Source of the DNA: DATMER01 sp034667225
GTDB lineage: Bacteria; Acidobacteriota; Thermoanaerobaculia; Multivoradales; UBA5704
Length of the DNA stretch: 64,000 nucleotides
Direction: 5' to 3'
Assembly (NCBI GenBank): GCA_034667225.1
Contig: JAXDKG010000063.1
Location: 78,853-142,852 of the forward strand
Made by a program: the position numbers and the translations under genes. A model generated the notes under the pieces. That model was not told where the DNA came from and did not search any database. It saw only the letters and a list, made by a program, of their open reading frames with translations. Below are positions 8,174 through 16,789 of the stretch, one piece after another. Position 1 is the first letter of the stretch. Every line of letters starts with the position of its first letter.

Positions 8174-10327
8174 ATGCGTCGTTGGATGGGAGCTTCCGCC
8201 GGAATCGGGCTTGCCCTGACCGCGGCCGTGCTCTTCGCCCGTCCTGACGGGCTTGCGGCCTGGCTTGCCGCCGCCTGGGCATCCGCGGCGGCCCTCGGCT
8301 GCGCAGGGCTGGCTTGGAGCCGGGGGCGGGAGGCGGCCGAGCTGGCGGGCCGGCTCGCGGACGCGACCGAGACCAGCCGCATCCGCCGCGCCTTTCGCTA
8401 CGGCGAGGAGCTCTACCGCGAGCTCTTCGAGCACAACCCCGCGGCGGTCTACCGCACTACGGTCGACGGCCATCTCCTGGACTGCAACGAAGCCATGGTC
8501 CGCCTGTTCGGCTACACGGACCGCGGCTCCTTCCTTGCCCAGCCGGCTGCCGCGCTCTTCTGGGATCCGGAGGAGCGCCCCCGCCTCGTCCAGCGCCTCG
8601 TCGAGGAAGAAGTCATCCGCAACGTCGAGGTGCGCTTCCGCAAGCGCAGCGGCGAGCTCTTCTGGGCGATCAAGAACGAGGGCCTGCTGCGCTCGCCGGC
8701 GGGCCTGCCCACCGCGATCGAGGGGACGCTGCTCGACATCACGGAGCGCAAACGGGCCGAGGAGGCGCTGCTCGCCGAGCGCGAGATGTCCGAGGAGGCC
8801 CTGAGGCAGAGCGAGGCCGCGGTGCGCAGCCTGCACGAGATCGCGGGCTCGCAGGATCTATCCTTCCGCGAAAAGGTCCGCTCGCTCGTGAACCTGGGCT
8901 CCGAGGTCTTCGGGCTCGAGCTCGCCGTGCTGCATCAGGTCGAGGGGGAGATTTGTGTGGTCGTCGATGCGAAGACCCCGGGCAATATCGTCCTGCGGGG
9001 AGACCGGGTCGAGATGCACCACACTTTCTACCACGCGGTGCTGGAAGCGGGACGTCCGCTCGCCTTCACCCGCTCCGAGGAAGTACCGGCGATCTCGGGA
9101 GCTGGATGCCGCGTCATGCACGTGGAGTCCTACCTCGGCGGACTGGTGCTGGTGGAGGGGCGCCCCTGGGGACTGCTGAGCTTCGCCAGCTACCATCCGC
9201 GGCCCCTGCCGTTCCGGACCTCGGACTTTGATCTCCTGGAGCTCATGGTCCTCTGGCTGGGCCGCGAGCTGGAGCGCGACCAGCGGGATGGCGAGATGGC
9301 GCAGGTGCGCGAGATGGGCGATCTCCTCCAGAGCTGCAAGACGACGAGGGAGGCCTGCCAGGTGATATCCCACCAGGCGATCCGGCTCTTTCCCGGCATG
9401 AGTGGCGTGGTCTATCGGGTCGATCCGGCCCACAACGAGCTCCAGACCCTGGTGGCCTGGGGCCAGGCGGGCATTCAGGAAGATCCGCTCCCCATGGAGA
9501 GATGCTGGGCCTGCCGCCGCGACGAGGAGCACTTCGTCGCCGATCCCGCGACGGGCCTGACCTGCGGCCATCTCCCCGGGCTGCCGCCGGCGAGCTCGCT
9601 CTGCGTGCCCATGACCGCGCAATTGATCGCGCACGGGGAGGCGGGCGTACTCCACCTCCGGCTCGATCCGGGCGCGGACGGCGGCGCGTTCACGGAGCGG
9701 CGGCGCCGTCTGGCGGGGGTCGTGGCCAAGCACCTCGCCATGGCGCTCTCGAACCTGGGGCTGCTGGAGAGGCTGCACGAGCAGTCGATCCGCGATCCGC
9801 TGACCGGGCTCCACAACCGCCGCCACTTCGAGAAGACCCTGCGCGACGAGGTCCGGCGGACCGACCGCAGCGGCAACCCGCTGGCGGTGATCATGATCGA
9901 CATGGACCACTTCAAGCGGATCAACGACACCTTCGAGCACGAGGGGGGCGACGCCGTGCTCCAGGGCCTGGGCGAGGCTCTCGCCCGGAGCTGCCGCGGC
10001 GACGACGTCTCCTGCCGCCTGGGAGGAGAGGAGTTCGCGCTCCTCCTGCCCGACGCCGCGCTGGAGGCGGCCTGCCAGCGGGCCGAGGAGCTGTGCGAGG
10101 AGGTCCGCGCCCTGCGCGTGCCCCATGCCGGCCGGACCATCCACTCCTTGACCATCTCGGTGGGCGTGGCGGTCTACCCGGAGCATGGCGATGGGAAAGA
10201 GGTCGTCCGCCTGGCCGACCAGGCCATGTACCGCTCCAAGGGGACCGGCCGCGACCGGGTGAGCGTAGCCCCGCTGCCGCCGCGCCGCCGCGTCGGCGAA
10301 GGCGCTTCCTCCCTCGCCGCGTGCTAG
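8174..10327 (+). CDS. Diguanylate cyclase: TM-PAS-GAF-GAF-GGEEF
   Basis: This encodes 717 residues. GGGGAGG precedes the ATG. Two N-terminal TM segments (residues 8-52) lead to a PAS domain (about 80-195, ELFEHNPAAVYRT, ending LLDITERKRAEE), two GAF-like domains (about 210-370 and 380-530; the second contains a Cys pair in RCWACRRDEEH) and a C-terminal GGDEF domain beginning DPLTGLHNRRHFEKTL. The active-site motif is GGEEF at 617-621. An inhibitory-site motif RGDD sits five residues before it, and the metal-binding IDMDHFKRIND is present, so it should make c-di-GMP with product inhibition. It probably forms a unit with the degenerate GGDEF gene upstream. Confidence 0.92.
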   Translation: MRRWMGASAGIGLALTAAVLFARPDGLAAWLAAAWASAAALGCAGLAWSRGREAAELAGRLADATETSRIRRAFRYGEELYRELFEHNPAAVYRTTVDGHLLDCNEAMVRLFGYTDRGSFLAQPAAALFWDPEERPRLVQRLVEEEVIRNVEVRFRKRSGELFWAIKNEGLLRSPAGLPTAIEGTLLDITERKRAEEALLAEREMSEEALRQSEAAVRSLHEIAGSQDLSFREKVRSLVNLGSEVFGLELAVLHQVEGEICVVVDAKTPGNIVLRGDRVEMHHTFYHAVLEAGRPLAFTRSEEVPAISGAGCRVMHVESYLGGLVLVEGRPWGLLSFASYHPRPLPFRTSDFDLLELMVLWLGRELERDQRDGEMAQVREMGDLLQSCKTTREACQVISHQAIRLFPGMSGVVYRVDPAHNELQTLVAWGQAGIQEDPLPMERCWACRRDEEHFVADPATGLTCGHLPGLPPASSLCVPMTAQLIAHGEAGVLHLRLDPGADGGAFTERRRRLAGVVAKHLAMALSNLGLLERLHEQSIRDPLTGLHNRRHFEKTLRDEVRRTDRSGNPLAVIMIDMDHFKRINDTFEHEGGDAVLQGLGEALARSCRGDDVSCRLGGEEFALLLPDAALEAACQRAEELCEEVRALRVPHAGRTIHSLTISVGVAVYPEHGDGKEVVRLADQAMYRSKGTGRDRVSVAPLPPRRRVGEGASSLAAC

Positions 10328-10354
10328 CATCCCGGCATTCTCGACCGCCGATCC

Positions 10355-11821
10355 TTGCCCTTGACCCCTGTGAAGCTCGCCGGCCTGATCGGCGGGCTCC
10401 TGGCGTTCTTCCTCCTCGCCTTCCTGGACACGCCGCTGCGCCACGATCCCGAATTTGGGACGCGGCCGGTGTTCGCGGCCGCGGGCGCCGCGCTCATGGC
10501 CATCTGGTGGCTGACCGAGGCGCTGCCGATCTACGTCACGGCCTGCGTGCCGCTCGTGCTCTTCCCTCTGACCGGAGTCTTCGGCGGCGGCCTGGGCGGG
10601 GGCGTCCGGCAGTCGGTGCTGCCGTATCTCGACCCCTACATCTTCCTGTTTGCCGGCGGCATGGGGATCGCCGCGGCCATGCAGCAGTGGAACCTCCACC
10701 GGCGCATCGCCCTGGGGATCATGGACCGCATCGGCAGCGATCCGAAGCGGCTCCTCGCCGGCACCCTGGTCTCCACCGCGTTCATCTCCATGTGGATCTC
10801 GAACACGGCCACCGCGGCCATGATGATGCCGATCGGGCTCGCCGTGGTGCTACAAGTCGAAGACCAGCGCGGGGCCGGCCGGCTCCGGCACTACGGCATG
10901 GCCATCATGCTGGCCATCGCCTACGGCGCCAACGTCGGCGGCATCGGCACCAAGATCGGCACGGCTCCCAACGCCCAGTTCTCCGGCTTCATGGAGCGCC
11001 TGGGCATCGACGTCACCTTCCTTCAGTTCCTGGTCGTGGGACTGCCGTTCGTGCTGATGTTCCTGCCGGTCGTCTGGTGGATGCTCTGGCGGATCGGCCG
11101 GCAGGAAGGGCTGGCCGGGGAGGTCGGCGAAGAGGTGATCGCGGACGAGTTGGCCAAGCTCGGCCCGGTGCGCCGGCCGGAGCGGATCGTCCTCGGTGTC
11201 TTCCTGGCCACGGCCGGCCTGTGGATCGCGGGCAAGCTGCTGACCGACTTCCTTAAAACGAGGGTGCCGTTCGATCTGACCTCGGCGCACGTGGAGGGAG
11301 GGATCGCCATGCTCGCGGCCCTGGTCCTGATGCTCTGGCGGACAGAGGGCCGGCAAGTGCTCGGCTTCCGCGCGCTGGGCCAGGTGCCGTGGGAGACCCT
11401 GCTGCTCCTGGGCGGCGGGTTCGCCATGGCCGCGTCGATCCAGAAGAGCGGCCTGTCCGCCTGGCTGGGGGCGCAGCTCCTGGCGATCCGCGGCGTTCCC
11501 CCGTTCGGCCAGGTGCTGCTGTCGAGCATGGCCGTGGTGGCGCTCTCGGCGGTGGCCTCGAACACCGCCACGATCGCGGTCATGCTCGTGGTGCTCAAGG
11601 ACGCCGTGGCGCCCGAGGTCATGACCACCACGCTCTTCGCCGCCACCATCGCCTGCTCCTGCGACTTCGCCCTGCCCGTGGGGACGCCGCCCAACGCGAT
11701 CGTCTTCGGCAGCGGCTACGTCAGCATACCGCGCATGGCGCGGACAGGGGTCGTGCTCGACCTGCTCGCCTCAATCCTCGCCGCGGCCTGGTGCTGGCTC
11801 GTCGTCCGGCTGGTGCTCTAG
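10355..11821 (+). CDS. SLC13/DASS family sodium:anion symporter
   Basis: About 488 residues from a TTG at 10355; TTG 10361 or GTG 10370 are possible starts, and no clear ribosome site decides. It is polytopic, with two inverted halves each carrying the SNT sodium-binding signature: SNTATAAMMMP in the first half and SNTATIAVML in the second. The C-terminal PVGTPPNAIVFGSGYVS motif is typical of the family. Substrate is likely di- or tricarboxylate or another divalent anion, taken up with Na+; the sequence alone does not settle which. It begins 27 bases after the cyclase gene, so the two may be cotranscribed, and it overlaps the 3' end of the convergent gene by four bases. Confidence 0.9.
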   Translation: MPLTPVKLAGLIGGLLAFFLLAFLDTPLRHDPEFGTRPVFAAAGAALMAIWWLTEALPIYVTACVPLVLFPLTGVFGGGLGGGVRQSVLPYLDPYIFLFAGGMGIAAAMQQWNLHRRIALGIMDRIGSDPKRLLAGTLVSTAFISMWISNTATAAMMMPIGLAVVLQVEDQRGAGRLRHYGMAIMLAIAYGANVGGIGTKIGTAPNAQFSGFMERLGIDVTFLQFLVVGLPFVLMFLPVVWWMLWRIGRQEGLAGEVGEEVIADELAKLGPVRRPERIVLGVFLATAGLWIAGKLLTDFLKTRVPFDLTSAHVEGGIAMLAALVLMLWRTEGRQVLGFRALGQVPWETLLLLGGGFAMAASIQKSGLSAWLGAQLLAIRGVPPFGQVLLSSMAVVALSAVASNTATIAVMLVVLKDAVAPEVMTTTLFAATIACSCDFALPVGTPPNAIVFGSGYVSIPRMARTGVVLDLLASILAAAWCWLVVRLVL

Positions 11822-12315
11822 AGCCGCAGCCGCAGCAGGGCTCCCAGCGTCACGGTATCCGTCTCGACCTCGTCGATCAGGTCCCAGTTGTCGAACCGGT
11901 AGTTCGCGTTGACGTCCAGGCTCAGCCTGGGGATGATGGAAATGTCGAAGCCGACCTTCGCGGCGTAGAACATGTCCGAGGTCTCGCCATCGGACTGGGT
12001 GACGCCGACGCCCGCGCCGGCATAGAGGCCGTGGCCGACCAGGAGGTAGGCCTGGGGCGAGAACGCCTTTTCGGTGGAGCCGGCGAAGCCGTCCGCGAAG
12101 TACTCCAGGTCCAGCTCCAGCGAGAAGATCCCCTCCGGCATGTACTGGTAGGAGACGATCCCCGAAGTGCCCTTGTCGTCGATCCCCTCGAAGCCCTCGT
12201 CCGCCAGATCGTCGACCGTCTGCCAGTGGTGGATCCCGGCGCCGATCCGGTGGTCGGCAGCGGCGGGGACGGCCAGGGCGGCAAATATCGTCAGCAAGAG
12301 GAACCCTCTTTTCAT
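11818..12315 (-). CDS. Small outer-membrane beta-barrel-like protein
   Basis: A 165-residue protein with a signal peptide (cleavage after AAA near residue 20) and alternating amphipathic strands: IGAGIHHW, SGIVSYQYM, FSLELDLEYF, AYLLVGHGLYAGAGVGV, MFYAAKVGFDIS, LSLDVNANYRF, and a final TVTLGALLRLRL strand. This resembles OmpA-like or porin-family 8-stranded barrels. It lacks a C-terminal aromatic residue, so insertion via BAM is not certain. No enzyme motifs are visible. It is convergent with the transporter. Confidence 0.75.
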   Translation of the reverse strand: MKRGFLLLTIFAALAVPAAADHRIGAGIHHWQTVDDLADEGFEGIDDKGTSGIVSYQYMPEGIFSLELDLEYFADGFAGSTEKAFSPQAYLLVGHGLYAGAGVGVTQSDGETSDMFYAAKVGFDISIIPRLSLDVNANYRFDNWDLIDEVETDTVTLGALLRLRL

Positions 12316-12395
12316 CTCGTCTCCTTTTTGGTTACTTTCCGGAAAGCTCGGGATCGGGCCTTCCGGACACCTCCATGATCAAGGAGGAGTTTCCC

Positions 12396-14696
12396 ATGAA
12401 TCGACCCGGCCTGCTGCTTTCCCTGATTCTGCTGGCCGCGGTGCCCGTACGGGCCGCCGAGTACGCCGAGAACACCGACTATGACGAGTGTGACGCGGAT
12501 TTCATCGCGTTCCTCGGCGCCGAGACCTACCAGTTCTCGCCCATCCTGGCGGGCGATCTCGGCAAGGTCCGCCTCTACACGGTCCTCTCCCATCAGCGCG
12601 CCGCGGTCCTGGAGGACTACGGCCGCGCCTTCTGGCGGCTGGAGATCCGCGACGAGTCCGGCCGGATGGTGCGCGCCGCCCGCGGCGCTGCCCGCATCGA
12701 CGGCGCGGGCCAGGCCATGGCTGATTTCATTTGGGATGGCCGGGACGAGGCCGGCCGGCTGGTGCCTGCGGGAAAGTACCGCTACACCTTTCTCGGCCGT
12801 TTCGCTGCCGACCGGCTGCGCCCGGCCCGTCCCATGCGCGATTACCGCGATTACGAGGACCTCCAGGGGGTCGCGGGCATGAGCGAGGCCTACGCCTCCA
12901 CCGACGAGGTGATCGTCGACTACTCGCTGAGCGCCGGCGACTCGGTCAGCCTGCGCGAGAGCGCCGCCCTGGGCTCCTGCCAGACGCAGCAGAACACCCC
13001 CATCGAGAGCGGCTTCGCTTACAACTTCTACTACGGCTCGACCCACAGCCACTCCAACTGGTCCGACGGCGGCCAGCCCACCTCGGGCTGCTCCTCCGGC
13101 AACGCCTATGGCAGCGGCACGTTCGACCCGGCCGCCGTCTTCGGCTACGCCCGCAACTCGGCCGGCGTGGACTACTGGCTGATCAACGAGCACAACCACC
13201 TGATCCAGGACGCCATGGCCACGAACAACCCGCCGGTCACCGAGGCCAAGGTGAAGCAGCGCTACGCCGCCGGCCTCGCCGCGGCCAACACCGCCACGGT
13301 GAACGACGTGTTCGTGGCCCTCTACGGCATGGAGTGGGGAGTGTCCACCAACGCGGACCAGGGGCACGTGACCCTGATCGAAACGCCGAAGCTCCTGGGC
13401 TGGGAGACCTGCTCCACCTGCAACGGCCCCAGCGCGGAGTGCACGCCGGGCACCAACTGCTACTTCGACATCTTCACCCCCAAGCGCTTCGGCTATCTCA
13501 CCATGTACAAGCGCTCGGTGGAGAACCCGTCCTCGGCCGGCGCGCTGGGCATCCTCTGCCATCCCGGCACCGGGGAGTTCGACAACTACGCCTTCAATGC
13601 CGACGCGGACAATGCCCTGCAGGGAATCGCGGTGCGCAGCGGCTTGGCCTTCAGCACCGGCACCACCTGCGCCGATGCCAACGTGGCAAACACCGACTAC
13701 AGCCCGCGCTGGAAGAACGCGCTCAACCTGGGCTTCCATCTCGGGCCGGTGGCCGATCACGACTCACACTGCAACAACTATGGCCAGGGCATTCCGAACC
13801 GCACGGTCTACCTGATTCCCAACGGCGCCGCGCCGGTCCTCACCAAGAGCAAGCTGCTCCAGGCGCACAAGGCCCGGCACTTCTACGCGACCGAGGACTC
13901 CAACGCCCAGCTCGTCTTCACCGCGGGCTCCCACGTCATGGGCGACATCTTCAGCGCGGCCGGCTCGGCGACCCTGCGGACGGCGGTCTACGATCCGGGT
14001 GCGGAGTCGGTGTCCACCCTCGAGATCTGGCGCGGCCAGATCGGCGGCGGCGTGCCCGCCAGCCCGTTGCAGACCGTCTCCAACCAGTCGACCCTGACGA
14101 TCACGCAAAACCTGACCTCGGGGACCTATTACTACTACGTCCACGCCGTGCAGTCCGACGGCCACGACCTCTGGTCGGCGCCCATGTGGATCACCTACGG
14201 CCCCGGCGGCACGGGATCGATCAACGTCGCCGGCTGGCGCGTCGCGCAGCTCAATGCCACGTTCAACTACACGCTGCCCGCGGGCACCACGATCCCGGAC
14301 AATGGCTACCTGGTCATCGGCCGCGACGCGGCCAAGGCCGCCTTCGAAGCGTTCTGGGGGCCGCTGCCGGCGAACGCCGTCTACCTGAATTCGGCGGGCG
14401 TGCTGCCGGTGATCAACGGCGACGAGACCTACGACCTCTACAACGCCGCGAGCACCAAGGTGGACGGCCGCACCATCGGGATGACCGCCGGAGGCGGCAG
14501 CTCGGTGAAGCGCAAGGATCCCTGCCAGGCGGCGAACCTGAGCGCCAGTTGGACAATCACCGCCTCCTCGACCGGCACGCCGGGCAGCGGAGCTGGAGCG
14601 GGCTGCAGCAAGGGCATGGTCATCAACGAATTCTCGGATGCCCTCGGCACCGGGAGCTTCATCTACGAGTTCATCGAGCTGCACTACGACAAGTAA
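12396..14696 (+). CDS. Secreted PHP-like phosphoesterase/DUF3604-like protein with lamin-tail-like C-terminus
   Basis: About 766 residues. An ATG at 12375 lies in frame, but AAGGAGG at 12381-12387 marks the ATG at 12396 (MNRPGLLLSL), which begins a clean signal peptide. Residues near 210 contain the metal-site start YYGSTHSHSNWSDGG seen in PHP-domain and DUF3604 proteins, followed by EHNH and later a GPVADHDSH segment consistent with the remaining metal ligands. The last 160 residues include a fibronectin/Ig-like stretch and a lamin-tail-like domain (NGYLVIGRD, VINEFSDA, EFIELHYD). It is likely an exported hydrolase; the substrate is unknown. A 42-bp repeat array begins 11 bases after the stop. 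Confidence 0.8.
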   Translation: MNRPGLLLSLILLAAVPVRAAEYAENTDYDECDADFIAFLGAETYQFSPILAGDLGKVRLYTVLSHQRAAVLEDYGRAFWRLEIRDESGRMVRAARGAARIDGAGQAMADFIWDGRDEAGRLVPAGKYRYTFLGRFAADRLRPARPMRDYRDYEDLQGVAGMSEAYASTDEVIVDYSLSAGDSVSLRESAALGSCQTQQNTPIESGFAYNFYYGSTHSHSNWSDGGQPTSGCSSGNAYGSGTFDPAAVFGYARNSAGVDYWLINEHNHLIQDAMATNNPPVTEAKVKQRYAAGLAAANTATVNDVFVALYGMEWGVSTNADQGHVTLIETPKLLGWETCSTCNGPSAECTPGTNCYFDIFTPKRFGYLTMYKRSVENPSSAGALGILCHPGTGEFDNYAFNADADNALQGIAVRSGLAFSTGTTCADANVANTDYSPRWKNALNLGFHLGPVADHDSHCNNYGQGIPNRTVYLIPNGAAPVLTKSKLLQAHKARHFYATEDSNAQLVFTAGSHVMGDIFSAAGSATLRTAVYDPGAESVSTLEIWRGQIGGGVPASPLQTVSNQSTLTITQNLTSGTYYYYVHAVQSDGHDLWSAPMWITYGPGGTGSINVAGWRVAQLNATFNYTLPAGTTIPDNGYLVIGRDAAKAAFEAFWGPLPANAVYLNSAGVLPVINGDETYDLYNAASTKVDGRTIGMTAGGGSSVKRKDPCQAANLSASWTITASSTGTPGSGAGAGCSKGMVINEFSDALGTGSFIYEFIELHYDK

Positions 14697-14706
14697 GGAG
14701 GGTGCT

Positions 14707-15068
14707 AAATCCTCTCCCCGAGTTGCTCGGGGCTGTCCCCGAGCCACTGAATCCTCTCCCCGAGTTGCTCGGGGCTGTCCCCGAGCCACTGAATCCTCTC
14801 CCCGAGTTGCTCGGGGCTGTCCCCGAGCCACTAAATCCTCTCCCCGAGTAGCTCGGGGCTGTCCCCGAGCTACTGAATCTTCTCCCCGAGTTGCTCGGGG
14901 CTGTCCCCGAGTCACTAAATCCTCTCCCCGAGTCGCTCGGGGCTGTCCCCGAGCCACTAAATCTTCTCCCCGAGTCGCTCGGGGCTGTCCTCGAGCCACT
15001 AAATCTTCTCCCCGAGTCGCTCGGGGCTGTCCCCGAGCCACTAAATCTTCTCCCCGAGTCGCTCGGGT
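14707..15068. repeat. Tandem array of about 8.6 copies of a 42-bp hairpin unit
   Basis: Units begin at 14707, 14749, 14791, 14833, 14875, 14917, 14959, 15001 and 15043 (partial). Each contains a perfect 7-bp stem CCCCGAG/CTCGGGG around a three-base loop (TTG in most left units, TAG in the fourth, TCG in the last four) followed by a third arm half (CCCCGAG). The unit length is a multiple of three, so several frames stay open through it, but this is more likely a non-coding structural repeat. It fills the space between the PHP-like gene and the 3' end of the broken ELWxxDGT gene, and the stop of the latter lies inside it (15041-15043). Confidence 0.95.
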
Positions 15069-16176
15069 AGACCCGCCGGTTGTTGCCACGACAAAGCGTC
15101 CGTGCCGTCGGTCCGCCAGAGCCGGTGGGTGTTGGTCTCGTCGACGTACTCCTCGACGTAGCCCAGGTTGCCCGCGACCTGCAGGCGCAAGGGGAGAGAG
15201 AAGCGGGGGCAGGGCGTCACCGAGGGGCCGGCCACGGGGACGGTAGGCGCGGCCATGCCGCCGCTCGTCCAGAGCCTCAGCTCCTGGCTGTCGCAGACGA
15301 TGAACAGGGCCTTGTCCCCAAGGGCGGCGATCGGGAACGGGTTGGACCCGACGCCCCTTTCTCCGATCAGCGTGATCATCCAGGTGCCGGCCGGCTCGCC
15401 GTCGCTCACCCAGAGCTGAACGGTCTCCATGGCGATGTCGGTCACCGGCAGGAGGAGCTTCCCTCCGATCACGGCCGTAGGGTAGAAGGGGTCGAAGGGG
15501 TGCCTCTCGGCTGCCAGCGTGGCGATGCGCGAGACGCCGGAACCGTCCGTCTTCCAGAGCGCGTATCCCTCCGGATTGTCCGCGAAGAAGTACACGGCGC
15601 CGCGGTAGGCCATGAACCCGGCGGGATTGGAGCTGCACGATCCATTGCAGAGATCGCCGATCAGGCGGGTGCCGGGACCGGTGCCGTCGGTGCTCCAAAG
15701 CTCGGTTCCGTGGATGGAGTCGATGCCGGCGTTGTAGTAACCATGGCAGAGATTGCCGGGTGACACGGCCCGCTGACCCAGCGAATAGGTCCCCCTGGGG
15801 GTGCCATCGCTGCGCCAGATCGTGGATGCGATGTCTCCTTCCTCCGTTCACTCTGAGGCCACGAAGAGGGCGACCCCCCGACCGTGCCCATGAACCGGAT
15901 CTCGGACGAGCAGGGCCCCGCACAGACGTCGGCCACCAGCCGCGTCCCGAGCGCGGTGCCGTCCGTGGCCCAGAGCTCGACGCCCGAGCCGGGCTCGCTC
16001 GCCAGGAACAGGGCCTTGTCGCCCAAGGGGTAAAGTCCGCCCTGGAACCCGCCCCGGACGTCGTCCGGGCTGGCGGAGTTGACGTCGTAGAGCAGGGCAG
16101 CCGTCTCCGCACCGGCGGATGCAGCGAGCAGCGCAAGCAGGGCGAGACCGAGTAGCACGGGCAAGCGGCGGATCAT
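15041..16176 (-). pseudogene. ELWxxDGT-repeat secreted protein, broken by a frameshift and an in-frame stop
   Basis: The start at 16176 (MIRRLPVLLGLALL, signal peptide) has GGAGG nearby. ELWxxDGT-type repeats are readable in two pieces: ELWATDGTALGTRLV in the first, then IWRSDGTPRGTY, ELWSTDGTGPGTRL, ALWKTDGSG, QLWVSDGEPAGT, RLWTSGG and RLWRTDGTD in the second. The frame changes at a run of six C at 15874-15879 (one added base restores VALFVASE), and the restored frame then meets a TGA at 15848-15850. Beyond the stop the same frame continues into good repeats. The 3' end runs into the 42-bp array, so the C-terminus may also be truncated. Two lesions make a real pseudogene more likely than one read error, though an assembly error remains possible. 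Confidence 0.8.
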
Positions 16177-16256
16177 GCGAAAAGCCCTCCGGGGAAGACA
16201 CAACTCTACATGAGAGTGTCCCGGCAGGAACGGACCTTTCGCGGAAAAGCCCTGCT

Positions 16257-16718
16257 TCAGCTCACCGAAGGTTTGCCCATGTCGGAGAAGAACTTGCCCA
16301 GGGCGGCCATCACCATGCGCTCGATGTCGGCCTGGGTCGGATTCGCACTCGAAGCCGGCTCCTGCTCCTCTTCCGCGGGCCGGAGCGCGGCCGGCTGCTT
16401 GTTGTCCTTCTCAGGACGGTCAGGCTGGTCCTTGCCGGGATGGAGCTGCTCCAGGAGCCGTTGGAGGCGCCAGGCGTCGCCGCTCTCCTCGTCGCGCTGG
16501 GGGTAGGCCGCGCGGAAGAACCGCGAGGGCGGGAAGCCGATCACTTCACAGACATCAAGAATGTGCTTTATCTTCAGCTCGATACCGCCGCTGAACAGGC
16601 GGCTGAGGCTGCCGCTGCTCAGGCCGAGCTTGCGCTCGACCTCGCGTTGGGTGATGTTGGAGAACTTGACCGCAGCAGATAAGAGATTTGTGAGTCGCAC
16701 GACCTCGTCTTCGTTCAT
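16257..16718 (-). CDS. XRE-family HTH regulator
   Basis: This encodes 153 residues. The N-terminal half is a Cro/C1-type helix-turn-helix (about residues 10-70): ITQREVERKLGLSSGSLSRL is the HTH itself, followed by KIKHILDVCEVIG. The C-terminal half is acidic, proline-rich and of low complexity, ending in a short helix (IERMVMAALGKFFSDMG) that may mediate dimerisation. There is no ligand domain. It stands alone between the broken ELWxxDGT gene and a methyltransferase, all on the minus strand; targets cannot be inferred. Confidence 0.85.
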   Translation of the reverse strand: MNEDEVVRLTNLLSAAVKFSNITQREVERKLGLSSGSLSRLFSGGIELKIKHILDVCEVIGFPPSRFFRAAYPQRDEESGDAWRLQRLLEQLHPGKDQPDRPEKDNKQPAALRPAEEEQEPASSANPTQADIERMVMAALGKFFSDMGKPSVS

Positions 16719-16789
16719 AGTGCCGATAGCCTACTTCATTCCTGAAGGGCGTGCCAAATCGGATGCCAAAATCCGGAAAACTGACACAG

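Noticed and set aside
14707..15068. CRISPR array
   Set aside because: Units are contiguous and alike end to end with no unique spacer; this is a tandem hairpin repeat.
15848..15850. TGA as a selenocysteine codon in the ELWxxDGT gene (tRNA-Sec is 5 kb away)
   Set aside because: The protein type has no Sec homologues and the frame is also shifted at a homopolymer 24 bases away; no SECIS-like hairpin was seen directly after it.
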